Source: an uncultured Eubacteriales bacterium
Lineage (GTDB): Bacteria; Bacillota; Clostridia; Oscillospirales; CAG-272
DNA: 48,404 nt
Assembly: GCA_902491535.1 (NCBI GenBank)
Contig: CABUHS010000020.1
Span: 1 to 48,404 of the forward strand
Direction of reading: 5' to 3'
In this document: one piece after another, positions 31,980 to 40,967 of the stretch
How positions within the stretch are numbered: position 1 is the first letter of the stretch
Layout: each line of letters begins with the position of its first letter
Program-made: the position numbers and the translations under genes
Notes under the pieces: model-generated
The model's input: only the letters and a program-made list of their open reading frames with translations
What the model was told of the DNA's origin: nothing
Database searches by the model: none

Positions 31980-34454
31980 ATGAATCCGACAGACAGCACA
32001 AAAGGAAATAATTTATTATCCGGAGTCCGGACAGAAACCGATGCTCTCGTCGAAAGCATGCAAAGAATCGCGCCCGACCGAATGGTTACAGATCCGGACT
32101 TGGGTCTTTCTTCAGATGATGTTTTAGTGCGTGAACAAAACGGCGAAATAAATACTCCTGTCGATTCTCCCGTAAAGACAGTAAAGCAGATCATCATAAG
32201 CAACACCTGCACATACTTCAACTTCATATTTATTGTAATTGCAGCGGCACTTATTGCGTGCAGGTCTTTCAACCACCTGATGTTTCTGCCTATAATGATC
32301 GCAAATACCGTTATAGGTATAATTCAGGAAATACGAAGCAAAAAAACACTCGAAAAGCTCTCACTGCTCAACGCGCCGCATTCACTTGTAATCCGCGGCG
32401 GAAAAGCTCAGCAGATAATTACCGATGAACTTGTTCTTGATGATATCGCAGTTCTCTCCGCCGGAGATCAGATCGCTGCGGACGCTGTAGTATCAGAAGG
32501 CAGTATAACTGTAAACGAAGCACTCATAACAGGAGAAGCAGACGAGATAACAAAGCTTCCGGGGGACGAGCTGCTTTCGGGAAGCTTCGTTATTTCAGGA
32601 AGCTGCCGCGCACAGATAGTCCGCGTCGGAAAAGATTCCTTTGCGTCCCGTCTCACTCTTGCGGCGAAAAAGACAAAACGGCGAGATCGCGGCGGCATGA
32701 TGAAATCGCTCACAACGCTTATCGGTGTTATAGGAATTGTAATCATTCCCATCGCCGCGCTGTTAATATATAAGCAGCATATTACCCTCGAAATGAGCCT
32801 GACAGATTCAATTGTAAGTTCAGCCGCCGCAATACTCGGAATAATCCCGGAAGGACTCTATCTTCTTGTAAGCGTAGCACTTGCCGTAAGCGTAATACGC
32901 CTTTCGAAAAAGAGAACTCTTGTTCATGAACTGAAATCCATAGAAACGCTTGCCAGAACAGATGTTATCTGTGTTGACAAAACCGGAACGATAACGGAAA
33001 ACAAGATGGAAGTTACAGATATCCGTGCCGTTCCCGGAAATTCAGCCTTTGACCGCGAGCGCGCAGAGCAGCTTATAACCGACTTTGCAGCTGCTATGTC
33101 GTCCGATAATAATACAATGGCAGCAATAAAAGAGCATTTTGACGGAGAATCCACACGTATTGCCGCGGAAGTAATTCCTTTTTCCTCGAAGAACAAATAC
33201 AGCGCGATCAGATTCAACGATGGACGTGGATATTTCATGGGAGCGCCCGAATTTATACTCGGAGACCGCTTTGCAAAGTATTCAGATTTTATAGGCTCGC
33301 TTTCGTCAGAGGGCTACCGTGTGCTTCTGTTTGCATACTGCAAAAATAACGATGTACTTGAACCTGACGGTGCAGTGCCTCTGTTCGTTATTCTTTTGTC
33401 AAATAAGATACGTGAGCGTGCCAAAGAGACCTTTGAATATTTTGCTTCACAAAATGTCGATATAAAAGTAATATCGGGAGACAATCCCGCAACCGCCGCA
33501 AATGCCGCAGCGCAGGCAGGAATTCCGAACAGTGAAAAGTATATAGACGCCTCGACGGTCAAATCACATGAGGAACTTGCCGCAATAGCGGATAAATACA
33601 CGGTATTCGGCAGAGTAACGCCCGATCAGAAAAAAACTCTTGTAAAAGCGCTGAAAAAAGCCGGACATACCGTCGCAATGACCGGGGACGGCGTAAATGA
33701 CGTACTTGCGTTAAAGGAAGCCGATTGCAGTATCGCAATGGCGTCAGGAAGCGACGTTGCGTCGCAGGTAGCGCAGATCGTACTTCTCGATTCTGATTTT
33801 TCCGCAATGCCGGCTGTTGTAGCTGAAGGCAGGCGCGTTATCAATAATATCGAACGCTCGGCAGCGCTGTTTCTTGTAAAGAATATTTTTTCATTTTTCC
33901 TTGCATGGATCACGATAATCGGAACATTTGCATATCCGGTAACGCCGGCGCAGCTTTCACTCATAAATGTACTCACGATCGGCGCTCCGTCATTCTTCCT
34001 TGCTCTTGAACCGAATACCAACATCGTGCGCGGAAAATTCTTGCGCAATGTGCTGCTGCGGGCAGCTCCGGCGGCAATAACAGATATCTTGGTAATATTC
34101 GGAACGATGCTGTTCTCTGTTGCCTTTGACATACCGCAGAGCGAAACTTCAACGATCTCAGCAATGCTTATAGCCGTAGTCGGATTCGTAATGCTTTTCA
34201 GAGTATGCACTCCGTTCAATACCATGCGCCGCATTCTGTTCGGCACAATGATGTCAGGATTTGTTCTCGGCTTTGCATTTGCATCTGATCTGTTCTCTAT
34301 GTCGCCGCTCTCATTCGGCGGAATACTTGTTTTCATTGTTTTCGCAATCATTGTATTCCCGATAAACAGCGCTGTAACGCGCATGTTCGTAAGCATTCCC
34401 TCCGGAATACGAAAGCTCATTGACCGGATAAAAAACAGCGAGCTTATCAGCTGA
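31980..34454 (+). CDS. Cation-transporting P-type ATPase (CtpE-like HAD-IC family)
   Basis: 824-aa P-type ATPase that uses ATP to move a cation across the membrane. Visible motifs: actuator ITGEADE (TGE at 184-186), IPEGLYLLVSV in M4 (about 288-298), phosphorylation site CVDKTGTITENK with Asp333, hinge MTGDGVND (about 567-574), and a C-terminal six-helix block. The PEGL motif and overall layout match the Ca2+/Mg2+-type branch and the CtpE-like group; heavy-metal-binding N-terminal domains and the CPC motif are absent. Ion specificity cannot be fixed. AAAGGA precedes the ATG. Ends with a terminator hairpin at 34464. A 283-codon antisense frame across its 3' half is a shadow. Confidence 0.92.
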   Translation: MNPTDSTKGNNLLSGVRTETDALVESMQRIAPDRMVTDPDLGLSSDDVLVREQNGEINTPVDSPVKTVKQIIISNTCTYFNFIFIVIAAALIACRSFNHLMFLPIMIANTVIGIIQEIRSKKTLEKLSLLNAPHSLVIRGGKAQQIITDELVLDDIAVLSAGDQIAADAVVSEGSITVNEALITGEADEITKLPGDELLSGSFVISGSCRAQIVRVGKDSFASRLTLAAKKTKRRDRGGMMKSLTTLIGVIGIVIIPIAALLIYKQHITLEMSLTDSIVSSAAAILGIIPEGLYLLVSVALAVSVIRLSKKRTLVHELKSIETLARTDVICVDKTGTITENKMEVTDIRAVPGNSAFDRERAEQLITDFAAAMSSDNNTMAAIKEHFDGESTRIAAEVIPFSSKNKYSAIRFNDGRGYFMGAPEFILGDRFAKYSDFIGSLSSEGYRVLLFAYCKNNDVLEPDGAVPLFVILLSNKIRERAKETFEYFASQNVDIKVISGDNPATAANAAAQAGIPNSEKYIDASTVKSHEELAAIADKYTVFGRVTPDQKKTLVKALKKAGHTVAMTGDGVNDVLALKEADCSIAMASGSDVASQVAQIVLLDSDFSAMPAVVAEGRRVINNIERSAALFLVKNIFSFFLAWITIIGTFAYPVTPAQLSLINVLTIGAPSFFLALEPNTNIVRGKFLRNVLLRAAPAAITDILVIFGTMLFSVAFDIPQSETSTISAMLIAVVGFVMLFRVCTPFNTMRRILFGTMMSGFVLGFAFASDLFSMSPLSFGGILVFIVFAIIVFPINSAVTRMFVSIPSGIRKLIDRIKNSELIS

Positions 34455-34463
34455 CAGTATACT

Positions 34464-34492
34464 GACAAGCCGCGCACAGACCGCGGCTTGTC
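34464..34492 (+). terminator. Terminator after the P-type ATPase
   Basis: 11-bp perfect stem GACAAGCCGCG / CGCGGCTTGTC with a 7-nt loop, followed by TCATAATTAT. The T tract is weak. Confidence 0.75.
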
Positions 34493-34588
34493 TCATAATT
34501 ATACGGATAAAATTATAGAATACTCAAAGTAAAACTGCTTTGAATACATCTGAATTTACATTCCGCCTAAATATAAAACGGAGATCAT

Positions 34589-36064
34589 ATGACATATCCA
34601 AGTCTGATAAACATAAACACAGATTCATCGGCAAATACAAAAATCCCGCGGGACGTTTTTGAAGATATAAAGCTTGATATTATGCTGAGCGCCGACACTA
34701 TCGACGTTATGCAAAACGTCTGCAGTGCAGACGATATATGCACGCGCCAAGAGCTTTTTTCGTCATTGCTTAATGACAGCGAACTTTTAAAGTATCTTAA
34801 AAAGCTTTATCTTTTCGCCGACAGGATATACTCGCTGCATAAGGGATGTAATACCGCAGTTTGCAGTACCGAAAAAAGCGTTATCTTTGCAGCAATGATG
34901 CATGAAGTTATCGGATTTGCACATCTTGCTTCCGAAATTCATTCAGACGCTATGCTGCTGCGCCGCTTCGCTTCATATTTTTCAGAGTTCTGCGCCGACA
35001 GCCGCTTTGCTGAATTTGAACAAAAGCTGTCCGGACTTATAAGCTCTCTTGATAAAACACATGTATATACCTGTTCAATAGCAGGAAAAACACATTATCT
35101 TTCCGTTCCTGAAGCTACGGATCCTTCACCGTCTGGATATATATCAAAACTCATTTCTCTTGCCGAAAATTTCGGACTGAAAGATATAAAACCCGAAAAT
35201 ACGATAAGAATATGTGCAGATGAAGGTCTTATTACCGCAGCGGCGAGACTGCATCCGGAAGAATTCGGACACGCAGAAGAATTTTACGCTGAATACTGTG
35301 ATTTTATCAGCGACAAAATATTGAGTTACCGTTCCGAGCTTAATTTCTGTATCGAAATATGCCGGCTCATAAATCGGATACATGATGCAGGAATTCCGAC
35401 GTGTTTTCCTAAAATATCTGACGGAAGAGCTATAAAGCTGACTCAGGCATATGATATCACACTTCTTGAAAAGGATGAACACAACATTATACCGAACGAC
35501 GTTGAACTCACGGAAAAAGAACCGCTGTTCTTTCTGACTGGCGCAAACGGAGGAGGTAAAACAACATATCTGCGGACTGTAGGTGTTTCGGTAATAATGT
35601 TTCTTTGCGGAGCGCCTGCGCCGTGCGCCGCTGCGGAAATAGCGCCGCTGAAATGCGTCTGCACGCATTTCCCCCGCGATGAACGCTTCGGCCTTTCAGG
35701 ACGTTTTCTCGATGAACAAAGCCGGATAAATGAAATTACGGAATCAGCAGACAGCAGAACACTCGTACTTCTCAATGAAACATATTCGACCACCGCTGAG
35801 GAGAAAGCTGTACAGTGTACATCAGAACTTGCTCACACATTGTATTCAAAAGGAGTATTCGGAATTTATGTTACGCATCACAGCCTGAATATCCCCGAGG
35901 AAGATTCAGGCATCCCCTTTCTCAATGTTGTACTTGACAGCGACGGAGCCGGAAGGACCTTCAAGGTCGAAAGAAAGAGAAACACCGCAGGCTCCCATGC
36001 ACTCGACATTTTAAAAAAATACGGTCTTGACCGTGAAACTCTGTCAGAAAGGTTCGGAATATAA
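34589..36064 (+). CDS. MutS-like ATPase (first of a tandem pair)
   Basis: 491-aa protein with a MutS clamp/lever-like alpha-helical N-terminal half and a MutS C-terminal ATPase, but without the N-terminal mismatch-binding and connector domains of true MutS. Walker A is TGANGGGKTTYLR (about residues 316-328). The Walker B region reads LVLLNETYSTTAEE, where Asn takes the place of the usual Asp before the catalytic Glu; a switch IYVTHHS follows. HFPRDERFGLSGRFLDEQSRI is the signature segment. The partner gene starts 1 bp after its stop and has the same LLNET change. MutS-like proteins of this class have no established mismatch role. GGAG precedes the ATG. Confidence 0.85.
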   Translation: MTYPSLININTDSSANTKIPRDVFEDIKLDIMLSADTIDVMQNVCSADDICTRQELFSSLLNDSELLKYLKKLYLFADRIYSLHKGCNTAVCSTEKSVIFAAMMHEVIGFAHLASEIHSDAMLLRRFASYFSEFCADSRFAEFEQKLSGLISSLDKTHVYTCSIAGKTHYLSVPEATDPSPSGYISKLISLAENFGLKDIKPENTIRICADEGLITAAARLHPEEFGHAEEFYAEYCDFISDKILSYRSELNFCIEICRLINRIHDAGIPTCFPKISDGRAIKLTQAYDITLLEKDEHNIIPNDVELTEKEPLFFLTGANGGGKTTYLRTVGVSVIMFLCGAPAPCAAAEIAPLKCVCTHFPRDERFGLSGRFLDEQSRINEITESADSRTLVLLNETYSTTAEEKAVQCTSELAHTLYSKGVFGIYVTHHSLNIPEEDSGIPFLNVVLDSDGAGRTFKVERKRNTAGSHALDILKKYGLDRETLSERFGI

Positions 36065-36065
36065 G

Positions 36066-37691
36066 ATGAAAATAAGTCTGCTTTATAAAACGGAAGAGCA
36101 TTCACCCGGGACAGACGCTATATATGACCTCTCTGTAGACAGATGCACACATATATTCTGCCCCGACAATACCCGTGCAGACAGATTTCTTCATGTGCTG
36201 TCACATCCGCTTACTCTTCGCGAAAACATAGTTTACCGCCAGCAGATACTCACTGACTTTATTGCAGACGAGTCTCTGTTTGATGAGCTTAAGACGATCT
36301 TCAGCCGCTACGACAAGATCAAAGGCGACTGGATAGAGCTTCGTTCTAACGTCAGAACTGCCGGAGCGGGAAATCCGGAAGCAATGCTTGAGAGAGCTTT
36401 TGCGTCGCTGAAGACCACCTCTGTTTTTCCCCGTACGCTCATGTCGTTTATACGTGCTATCGCAGATACACTTTCTTCGCACGGTATAAAATCGGAAGGT
36501 CTTTCGGAAATTCGGGATTACTGTCTGAAAATACTCGGCGACAAAAGCATCGACGAAATCGTAAATATATCCGATCTGTTCGGATACCGCGAGCTGTGGG
36601 ATCATGATTTCAACATAATATTGCGCCTGTCCGACGATATGAAGATCTGCGACTGCGAGCTTTATGATATCCGTGAAAAGCCGAAAAAACACCGCGTCGA
36701 ACAACGCGAAAAACTGTATGAACGACAGCTTAGCGAGCTTGCCGAGCTGTCAAAACAGGCCGGTAAGCCAAACGGAGAAATCAAAGAACCGTCGGGGATT
36801 CTCTCAAAGCTCTTTTCAGGAACGCGTGCAAATAATACCGTTGTCCCCACAGAAACTGCGATAGCAAAAGAAGCTTACGATACTTCGATCGCTATGCTGT
36901 GCGAATCATTTTGCAGGATCGATGAAGTGCTGACTGAGATAACAGGAGAAATATACGATATTTTCCACGGAATCTCTGCTGAAATGCAGTTTTATGACGC
37001 GGCTCTACGGTACTGTGCATTTGTAAATGATGCAGAAATTCCTTTGACTATGCCGCAGATTCTTCCCGCAGAGGAGGAAAAAACCGATCTTATAGGTCTG
37101 CGGGATCTTTTCCTCTCATGCGAGGGAAAAACAGGAGAACAGATAATTCCAAATGATCTGCACCTTGCCCCTGAAATCGACGGAATGCTGATAAGAGGAT
37201 CAAATAATACAGGAAAAACCGTTTTTCTCCGCTCGGTCGGAATTGCTCAGCTCTTTGCGCAAAGCGGTCTGCCTGTATGCGCCGACAGCGCAGTCATAAG
37301 TATTAAGCACGGAATATTTTCTCATTTTTCAGCCGCGGAAGAGGAATTCACACGCGGAGACACGGCGGGACGTTTTGAAGGCGAGGTAAGATGCATTTCA
37401 GAAATTATCGAAAAAATCCGTCCGCATTCGCTGATCCTGCTTAACGAAACATTTCAGACGACTGCATACCGCGAGGGTGCTGACGGAATGCGCGCGATCC
37501 TTTCGGTATTTCCGAAGCTAAGCTCCAAATATATCTTTGTTACACATCTGATAAGCCTTTATGACGATGCAGACGGCAAAAAAGTGCTGCTTATGCAAAC
37601 GACGCTTACACAAAATGAAAGCGGATATGATGAAGCAAATCCCGGTAAGCGCTTCACACTTACCGAGGTAAAAAAATCTGATAAAGCGTAA
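36066..37691 (+). CDS. MutS-like ATPase (second of a tandem pair)
   Basis: 541-aa from the ATG at 36066, paralogous in plan to the preceding gene. It has a helical lever domain, a variable charged linker (about 220-260: RVEQREKLYERQLSEL, GEIKEPSGILSKLF), then the ATPase. Walker A is RGSNNTGKTVFLRSVG (about 375-390), with HFSAAEEEFTRGDTAGRFEGEVR in place of the first protein's signature, Walker B LILLNETFQTTAY, and FVTHLIS. The first and second ATPases probably form a heterodimer, since coupling is 1 bp and both carry the Asn-for-Asp change. Upstream in-frame codons to 36027 overlap the first gene and are not used. A bidirectional hairpin terminator follows. Confidence 0.85.
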   Translation: MKISLLYKTEEHSPGTDAIYDLSVDRCTHIFCPDNTRADRFLHVLSHPLTLRENIVYRQQILTDFIADESLFDELKTIFSRYDKIKGDWIELRSNVRTAGAGNPEAMLERAFASLKTTSVFPRTLMSFIRAIADTLSSHGIKSEGLSEIRDYCLKILGDKSIDEIVNISDLFGYRELWDHDFNIILRLSDDMKICDCELYDIREKPKKHRVEQREKLYERQLSELAELSKQAGKPNGEIKEPSGILSKLFSGTRANNTVVPTETAIAKEAYDTSIAMLCESFCRIDEVLTEITGEIYDIFHGISAEMQFYDAALRYCAFVNDAEIPLTMPQILPAEEEKTDLIGLRDLFLSCEGKTGEQIIPNDLHLAPEIDGMLIRGSNNTGKTVFLRSVGIAQLFAQSGLPVCADSAVISIKHGIFSHFSAAEEEFTRGDTAGRFEGEVRCISEIIEKIRPHSLILLNETFQTTAYREGADGMRAILSVFPKLSSKYIFVTHLISLYDDADGKKVLLMQTTLTQNESGYDEANPGKRFTLTEVKKSDKA

Positions 37692-37731
37692 GGAAACTCA
37701 CATGATAAAACGATCGGCAATTATCTGAAAA

Positions 37732-37754
37732 GAGCAGCGGTAAGACCGCTGCTC
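37732..37754. terminator. Bidirectional terminator between convergent genes
   Basis: 10-bp perfect stem GAGCAGCGGT / ACCGCTGCTC with a 3-nt loop, between the MutS-like pair (plus) and the PTS IIC-like gene (minus). T-rich tails are short. Confidence 0.7.
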
Positions 37755-37758
37755 AAAT

Positions 37759-38817
37759 TCAGATATCAAGCTTCATATCGCCCGTTTTTACCAAACCTAT
37801 CAGTCGGAGAATCTCGTTAAATACAAACGAAAGTACCGCCGGAAGTACTATGCAGCACAGTACAACACCTATCCACATAAGCGGAGTTTTATCGGTATCT
37901 GTAATAATTCCGATCGGTCCTACAAGCCCGCAGGTACCCATACCGGCGTTTATTCCGGTACACTGAAGCTTGAAAAGCATCGTCGAAAGCGGACCGCATA
38001 CTGCAGCCGCAAGCGTCGGAGAGATCCATATCTGAGGTTTTTTACATATATTGCCCATCTGAAGCATTGATGTGCCGAGTCCCTGCGCAACAACTCCTCC
38101 CCAACGGTTTTCACGGAAGCTGATAACGGCAAAGCCGACCATCTGCGCACAGCATCCGACCGCCGCAGCGCCTCCTGCAAGTCCGCTTATTCCGATCATA
38201 GCGCATATAGCCGCGCTCGAGATCGGAAGCGTAAGAATAACGCCGACAACAACGGAGATAATAATACCCATCAAAAGAGGACGAAGCTCGGTCGCGGTAT
38301 TTATAAAGTCACCGAGATAATACATCAGATAAGCAATAGCCGGACAAATAATACGGGCTACAACATATCCGCCGAGAATGGTTACCGCAGGCGTAACAAG
38401 AATATCGACCTTTGTTTTTTTGGAGACAAGCCGTCCGAGTTCAGCCGCAATTATCGCCGCAAAGAATACTCCGGCAGGTCCTGCTGTGTATGTGATCTCA
38501 GCCCCGGTGGAGAGCAATATCGTAGTTCCCATCGAATAGCTTGCGCTTCCGACCGCCGCGCACGAGAAAAGCACAAGCGGATCGGCACCGAGCGAGTTTG
38601 CGATCGCAACTCCGATGGCCATTCCGGCAGCTCCGCTGGCAAAAGACGCCGCCTGAGTAAGCCCTTCGGATATCCATTTTACAGGAATATACTGGCCGAG
38701 TGTTTTCAGTATAGTTCCCATCAGAAGCGTCGCAAAAAGTCCGAGAGCCATCGCTCCCATCGCATCAATAAAATATCTGCGAAACAGCTTCTTTGCAGTT
38801 CCCCTAAAATTTGACAT
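37759..38817 (-). CDS. PTS_EIIC_2-type sugar transporter subunit IIC
   Basis: 352-aa membrane protein of the PTS_EIIC_2 family (PF13303), about ten hydrophobic segments. Starts FRGTAKKLFRRYFIDAMGAMALGLFATLLMGTI; glycine-rich membrane helices include GAAGMAIGVAIANSLGADPLVLFS, GGAAAVGCCAQMVGFAVISFRENRWGG and CTGINAGMGTCGLVGPIGII. No IIA or IIB genes lie nearby, which is common for this family, so true PTS coupling is uncertain and the substrate unknown. Start 38817 has AGGAAAGGA about 11 bp upstream; an open frame to 38889 continues through the leader and is not used. Own promoter at 38903-38931. Confidence 0.87.
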   Translation of the reverse strand: MSNFRGTAKKLFRRYFIDAMGAMALGLFATLLMGTILKTLGQYIPVKWISEGLTQAASFASGAAGMAIGVAIANSLGADPLVLFSCAAVGSASYSMGTTILLSTGAEITYTAGPAGVFFAAIIAAELGRLVSKKTKVDILVTPAVTILGGYVVARIICPAIAYLMYYLGDFINTATELRPLLMGIIISVVVGVILTLPISSAAICAMIGISGLAGGAAAVGCCAQMVGFAVISFRENRWGGVVAQGLGTSMLQMGNICKKPQIWISPTLAAAVCGPLSTMLFKLQCTGINAGMGTCGLVGPIGIITDTDKTPLMWIGVVLCCIVLPAVLSFVFNEILRLIGLVKTGDMKLDI

Positions 38818-38902
38818 ATTAATCCAATTTCCTTTCCTTAATATAATTGCTGCATTTTTATCCGTATCAGTGTATACAAAACACCGCAAAATATATAAAC
38901 TG

Positions 38903-38931
38903 ATTTTATTTTACCATTTTTAAATGTACAA
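38903..38931 (-). promoter_or_regulatory. Promoter of the PTS IIC-like gene
   Basis: Minus-strand TTGTAC (38926-38931), 17-bp spacer, TAAAAT (38903-38908), about 85 bp before the ATG. Confidence 0.6.
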
Positions 38932-39033
38932 ATCAATTGACACATTAACCATCTATTCAAGACATAAGACAACTAAATAACATATTTTTTACAATTAATT
39001 CAAATAATTCAAAAAACTGAAAGGAGAAACCAC

Positions 39034-39852
39034 ATGAACACCGATAATTCTGTTAAAAAAACAAGACGTACAAAAATATACGATATTATGTATATAGCCG
39101 CATGCCTTATAATAATGTTCTTATTCGGAGCCTACGCTATATCTGCACTTATAGACGGAGTGAGCATATTCTCTCCGATTCTATTCCCTATTGCGGCCGT
39201 AATTATTGCCGCACTTGCAATGTTTTTCCGCAAGAAAATGCCCAGGGTACTTAATATCATATGTTTTTGCGGCATGTATTTCTGGATCGTAAGTTATATC
39301 GCCCTATCTGTCTACATCCTGTCGTTCGCCTCAATACAGGAGCAGCGTGCGCCCGAAAGATTTGCAAAAGACGAGCAGGTAACGGTAATGGTATTCGGAT
39401 GCCACACATACGGATACACTCCAGGAAAATCGCTTACAAAAAGACTCGACAGCGCCCTTGAGCTTTTAAATATATACCCGAATTCTGTATGCGTAGTATC
39501 CGGAGGTCAGGGAGACAACGAAAGCATAAGCGAAGCGGAATCTATGCGCGCATGGCTGTGCGAACACGGAATCGACAACAGCCGTATATATAAGGAGGAC
39601 CGTTCGCGCAACACACTCGAAAATATTGCATTCTCTCTTGAGCTTATAGAAGAAAACGGACTTCGGAGCGACGCCGTTATAGGGGTATCGAGCAGATACC
39701 ACATAGCGCGGATAAAGCTTATGGCGCAAAAAAACGGAGCGGACTTTTCTCTGTACCCTACCGTATACGATAATCCGTTCTGGACGACCGTATATCTTGT
39801 CAGGGAATATATGTCGTATGTAAACGTAATGATCGGTTCGGTATTCAGATAA
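39034..39852 (+). CDS. YdcF/SanA-like DUF218 membrane protein
   Basis: 272-aa protein with three or four N-terminal membrane helices (IMYIAACLIIMFLFGAYAISAL, ILFPIAAVIIAALAMFF, IICFCGMYFWIVSYIALSVY) and a C-terminal DUF218 domain: VTVMVFGCHTYGYTPGKSLTKRLDSAL, VVSGGQGDNESISEAESM, ED RSRNTLENIAFS and VSSRYHIARI. These are the conserved YdcF/SanA motifs. The family is linked to envelope integrity and vancomycin tolerance (SanA) but has no settled reaction. GAAAGGAGAAACC precedes the ATG closely. A stand-alone gene with 144 bp on its 5' side. Confidence 0.88.
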   Translation: MNTDNSVKKTRRTKIYDIMYIAACLIIMFLFGAYAISALIDGVSIFSPILFPIAAVIIAALAMFFRKKMPRVLNIICFCGMYFWIVSYIALSVYILSFASIQEQRAPERFAKDEQVTVMVFGCHTYGYTPGKSLTKRLDSALELLNIYPNSVCVVSGGQGDNESISEAESMRAWLCEHGIDNSRIYKEDRSRNTLENIAFSLELIEENGLRSDAVIGVSSRYHIARIKLMAQKNGADFSLYPTVYDNPFWTTVYLVREYMSYVNVMIGSVFR

Positions 39853-39945
39853 ATTTCCGCGCGAAAAATGCTGCGTCACTATAATATTATCTCACAAACA
39901 GCGTTTTCATAATTGTTAATTTTATTCGGAAATAGGCATCTGATA

Positions 39946-39974
39946 TTGTAAAAAAGTCAAGTTTGGTTTATAAT
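39946..39974 (+). promoter_or_regulatory. Promoter of the Mrp-type ATPase gene
   Basis: TTGTAA (39946-39951), 17-bp spacer, TATAAT (39969-39974), about 48 bp before the expected leader end and 54 bp before the ATG. Confidence 0.75.
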
Positions 39975-40028
39975 AAAATAAATTAATATTCTTTGTGAAA
40001 ATTCACATTTGAAAGGACAAGTAAAATC

Positions 40029-40886
40029 ATGACAGAAGAAAAAAACAATGTACCCGAAGGCTGTACCCACGACTGCTCGTCATGCGGCGAAAACTGCCCT
40101 TCGAAAAATAATCCCGAAAGCCTTCTCGCACCTTCAAATCCGGACAGCCGCGTTAAAAACGTAATCGGTGTAGTCAGCGGAAAAGGAGGAGTCGGAAAAT
40201 CGCTCGTCACCTCCATGCTCTCGGTACTTACAAGCCGGCGCGGATACAAGACGGCGATAATGGATACTGATATAACAGGTCCGTCGATTCCACAGATATT
40301 CGGCATGCACTCTGCCGAGATCATCGGTGATGACACAGGAATGAATCCGCCTCAGACCAAGTCGGGCATAAAGCTAATGTCTGTAAATCTCCTGCTTGAA
40401 GATGAAACAACTCCGGTCGTATGGAGAGGTCCTGTAATCGCAGGAACGGTAAAACAGTTCTGGACTGATATACACTGGGGCGATGTAGATTATATGTACG
40501 TCGATATGCCTCCCGGAACAGGTGACGTTCCGCTTACGGTATTCCAGTCGCTTCCCCTGACAGGAATCGTCATCGTAACAAGTCCTCAGGAGCTTGTATC
40601 CATGATAGTCTCAAAGGCAATAAAAATGGCGCAGATGATGAATATTCCCGTTCTCGGAATCGTTGAAAATATGAGCTATGCCGTATGCCCTGACTGCGGA
40701 AAACACATTGAGCTTTACGGAAAGAGCCGTCTTGACGAGCTTGCCGAAAATTTCGGTACCGCAGCACTCGGACGTATTCCGTTTGATACAAAGCTCGCAT
40801 CGCTCTGCGACAGCGGAGCGATCGAAGAGATGCAAAACAGCTATCTTACAGAAGCTGCAGATCTTATAATTGAAAAGACAAAGTAA
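40029..40886 (+). CDS. Mrp/NBP35-type iron-sulfur carrier ATPase
   Basis: 285-aa P-loop ATPase that binds and transfers Fe-S clusters. The N-terminus has four Cys (C12, C16, C19, C23: GCTHDCSSCGENC), the NBP35-like cluster motif. The deviant Walker A is VVSGKGGVGKS (48-58). Later come DTDITGPSIPQIFG, YMYVDMPPGTGD and a CPDCGK pair (CxxC) that would bind the bridging cluster at the dimer. Bacterial Mrp proteins often lack the N-terminal Cys set; clostridial ones commonly have it. GAAAGGAC precedes the ATG. A hairpin follows at 40913. Confidence 0.95.
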   Translation: MTEEKNNVPEGCTHDCSSCGENCPSKNNPESLLAPSNPDSRVKNVIGVVSGKGGVGKSLVTSMLSVLTSRRGYKTAIMDTDITGPSIPQIFGMHSAEIIGDDTGMNPPQTKSGIKLMSVNLLLEDETTPVVWRGPVIAGTVKQFWTDIHWGDVDYMYVDMPPGTGDVPLTVFQSLPLTGIVIVTSPQELVSMIVSKAIKMAQMMNIPVLGIVENMSYAVCPDCGKHIELYGKSRLDELAENFGTAALGRIPFDTKLASLCDSGAIEEMQNSYLTEAADLIIEKTK

Positions 40887-40912
40887 TTTATTATAACCGA
40901 ATAAGCCATATC

Positions 40913-40947
40913 AAAGAGACTGCTCCGTTTTACGAGGCAGCCTCTTT
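40913..40947 (+). terminator. Hairpin after the Mrp-type gene
   Basis: Stem AAAGAG-A-CTGC paired with GCAG-C-CTCTTT (one internal mismatch). The T tract is poor, so termination may be partial; the next gene starts 20 bp later. Confidence 0.5.
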
Positions 40948-40967
40948 CGGAATAAACAGGTGATAAG

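Noticed and set aside
33626..34477. 283-codon minus-strand frame across the P-type ATPase
   Set aside because: It is antisense to a well-conserved ATPase, shows no family motif, and follows from the codon bias of the sense gene.
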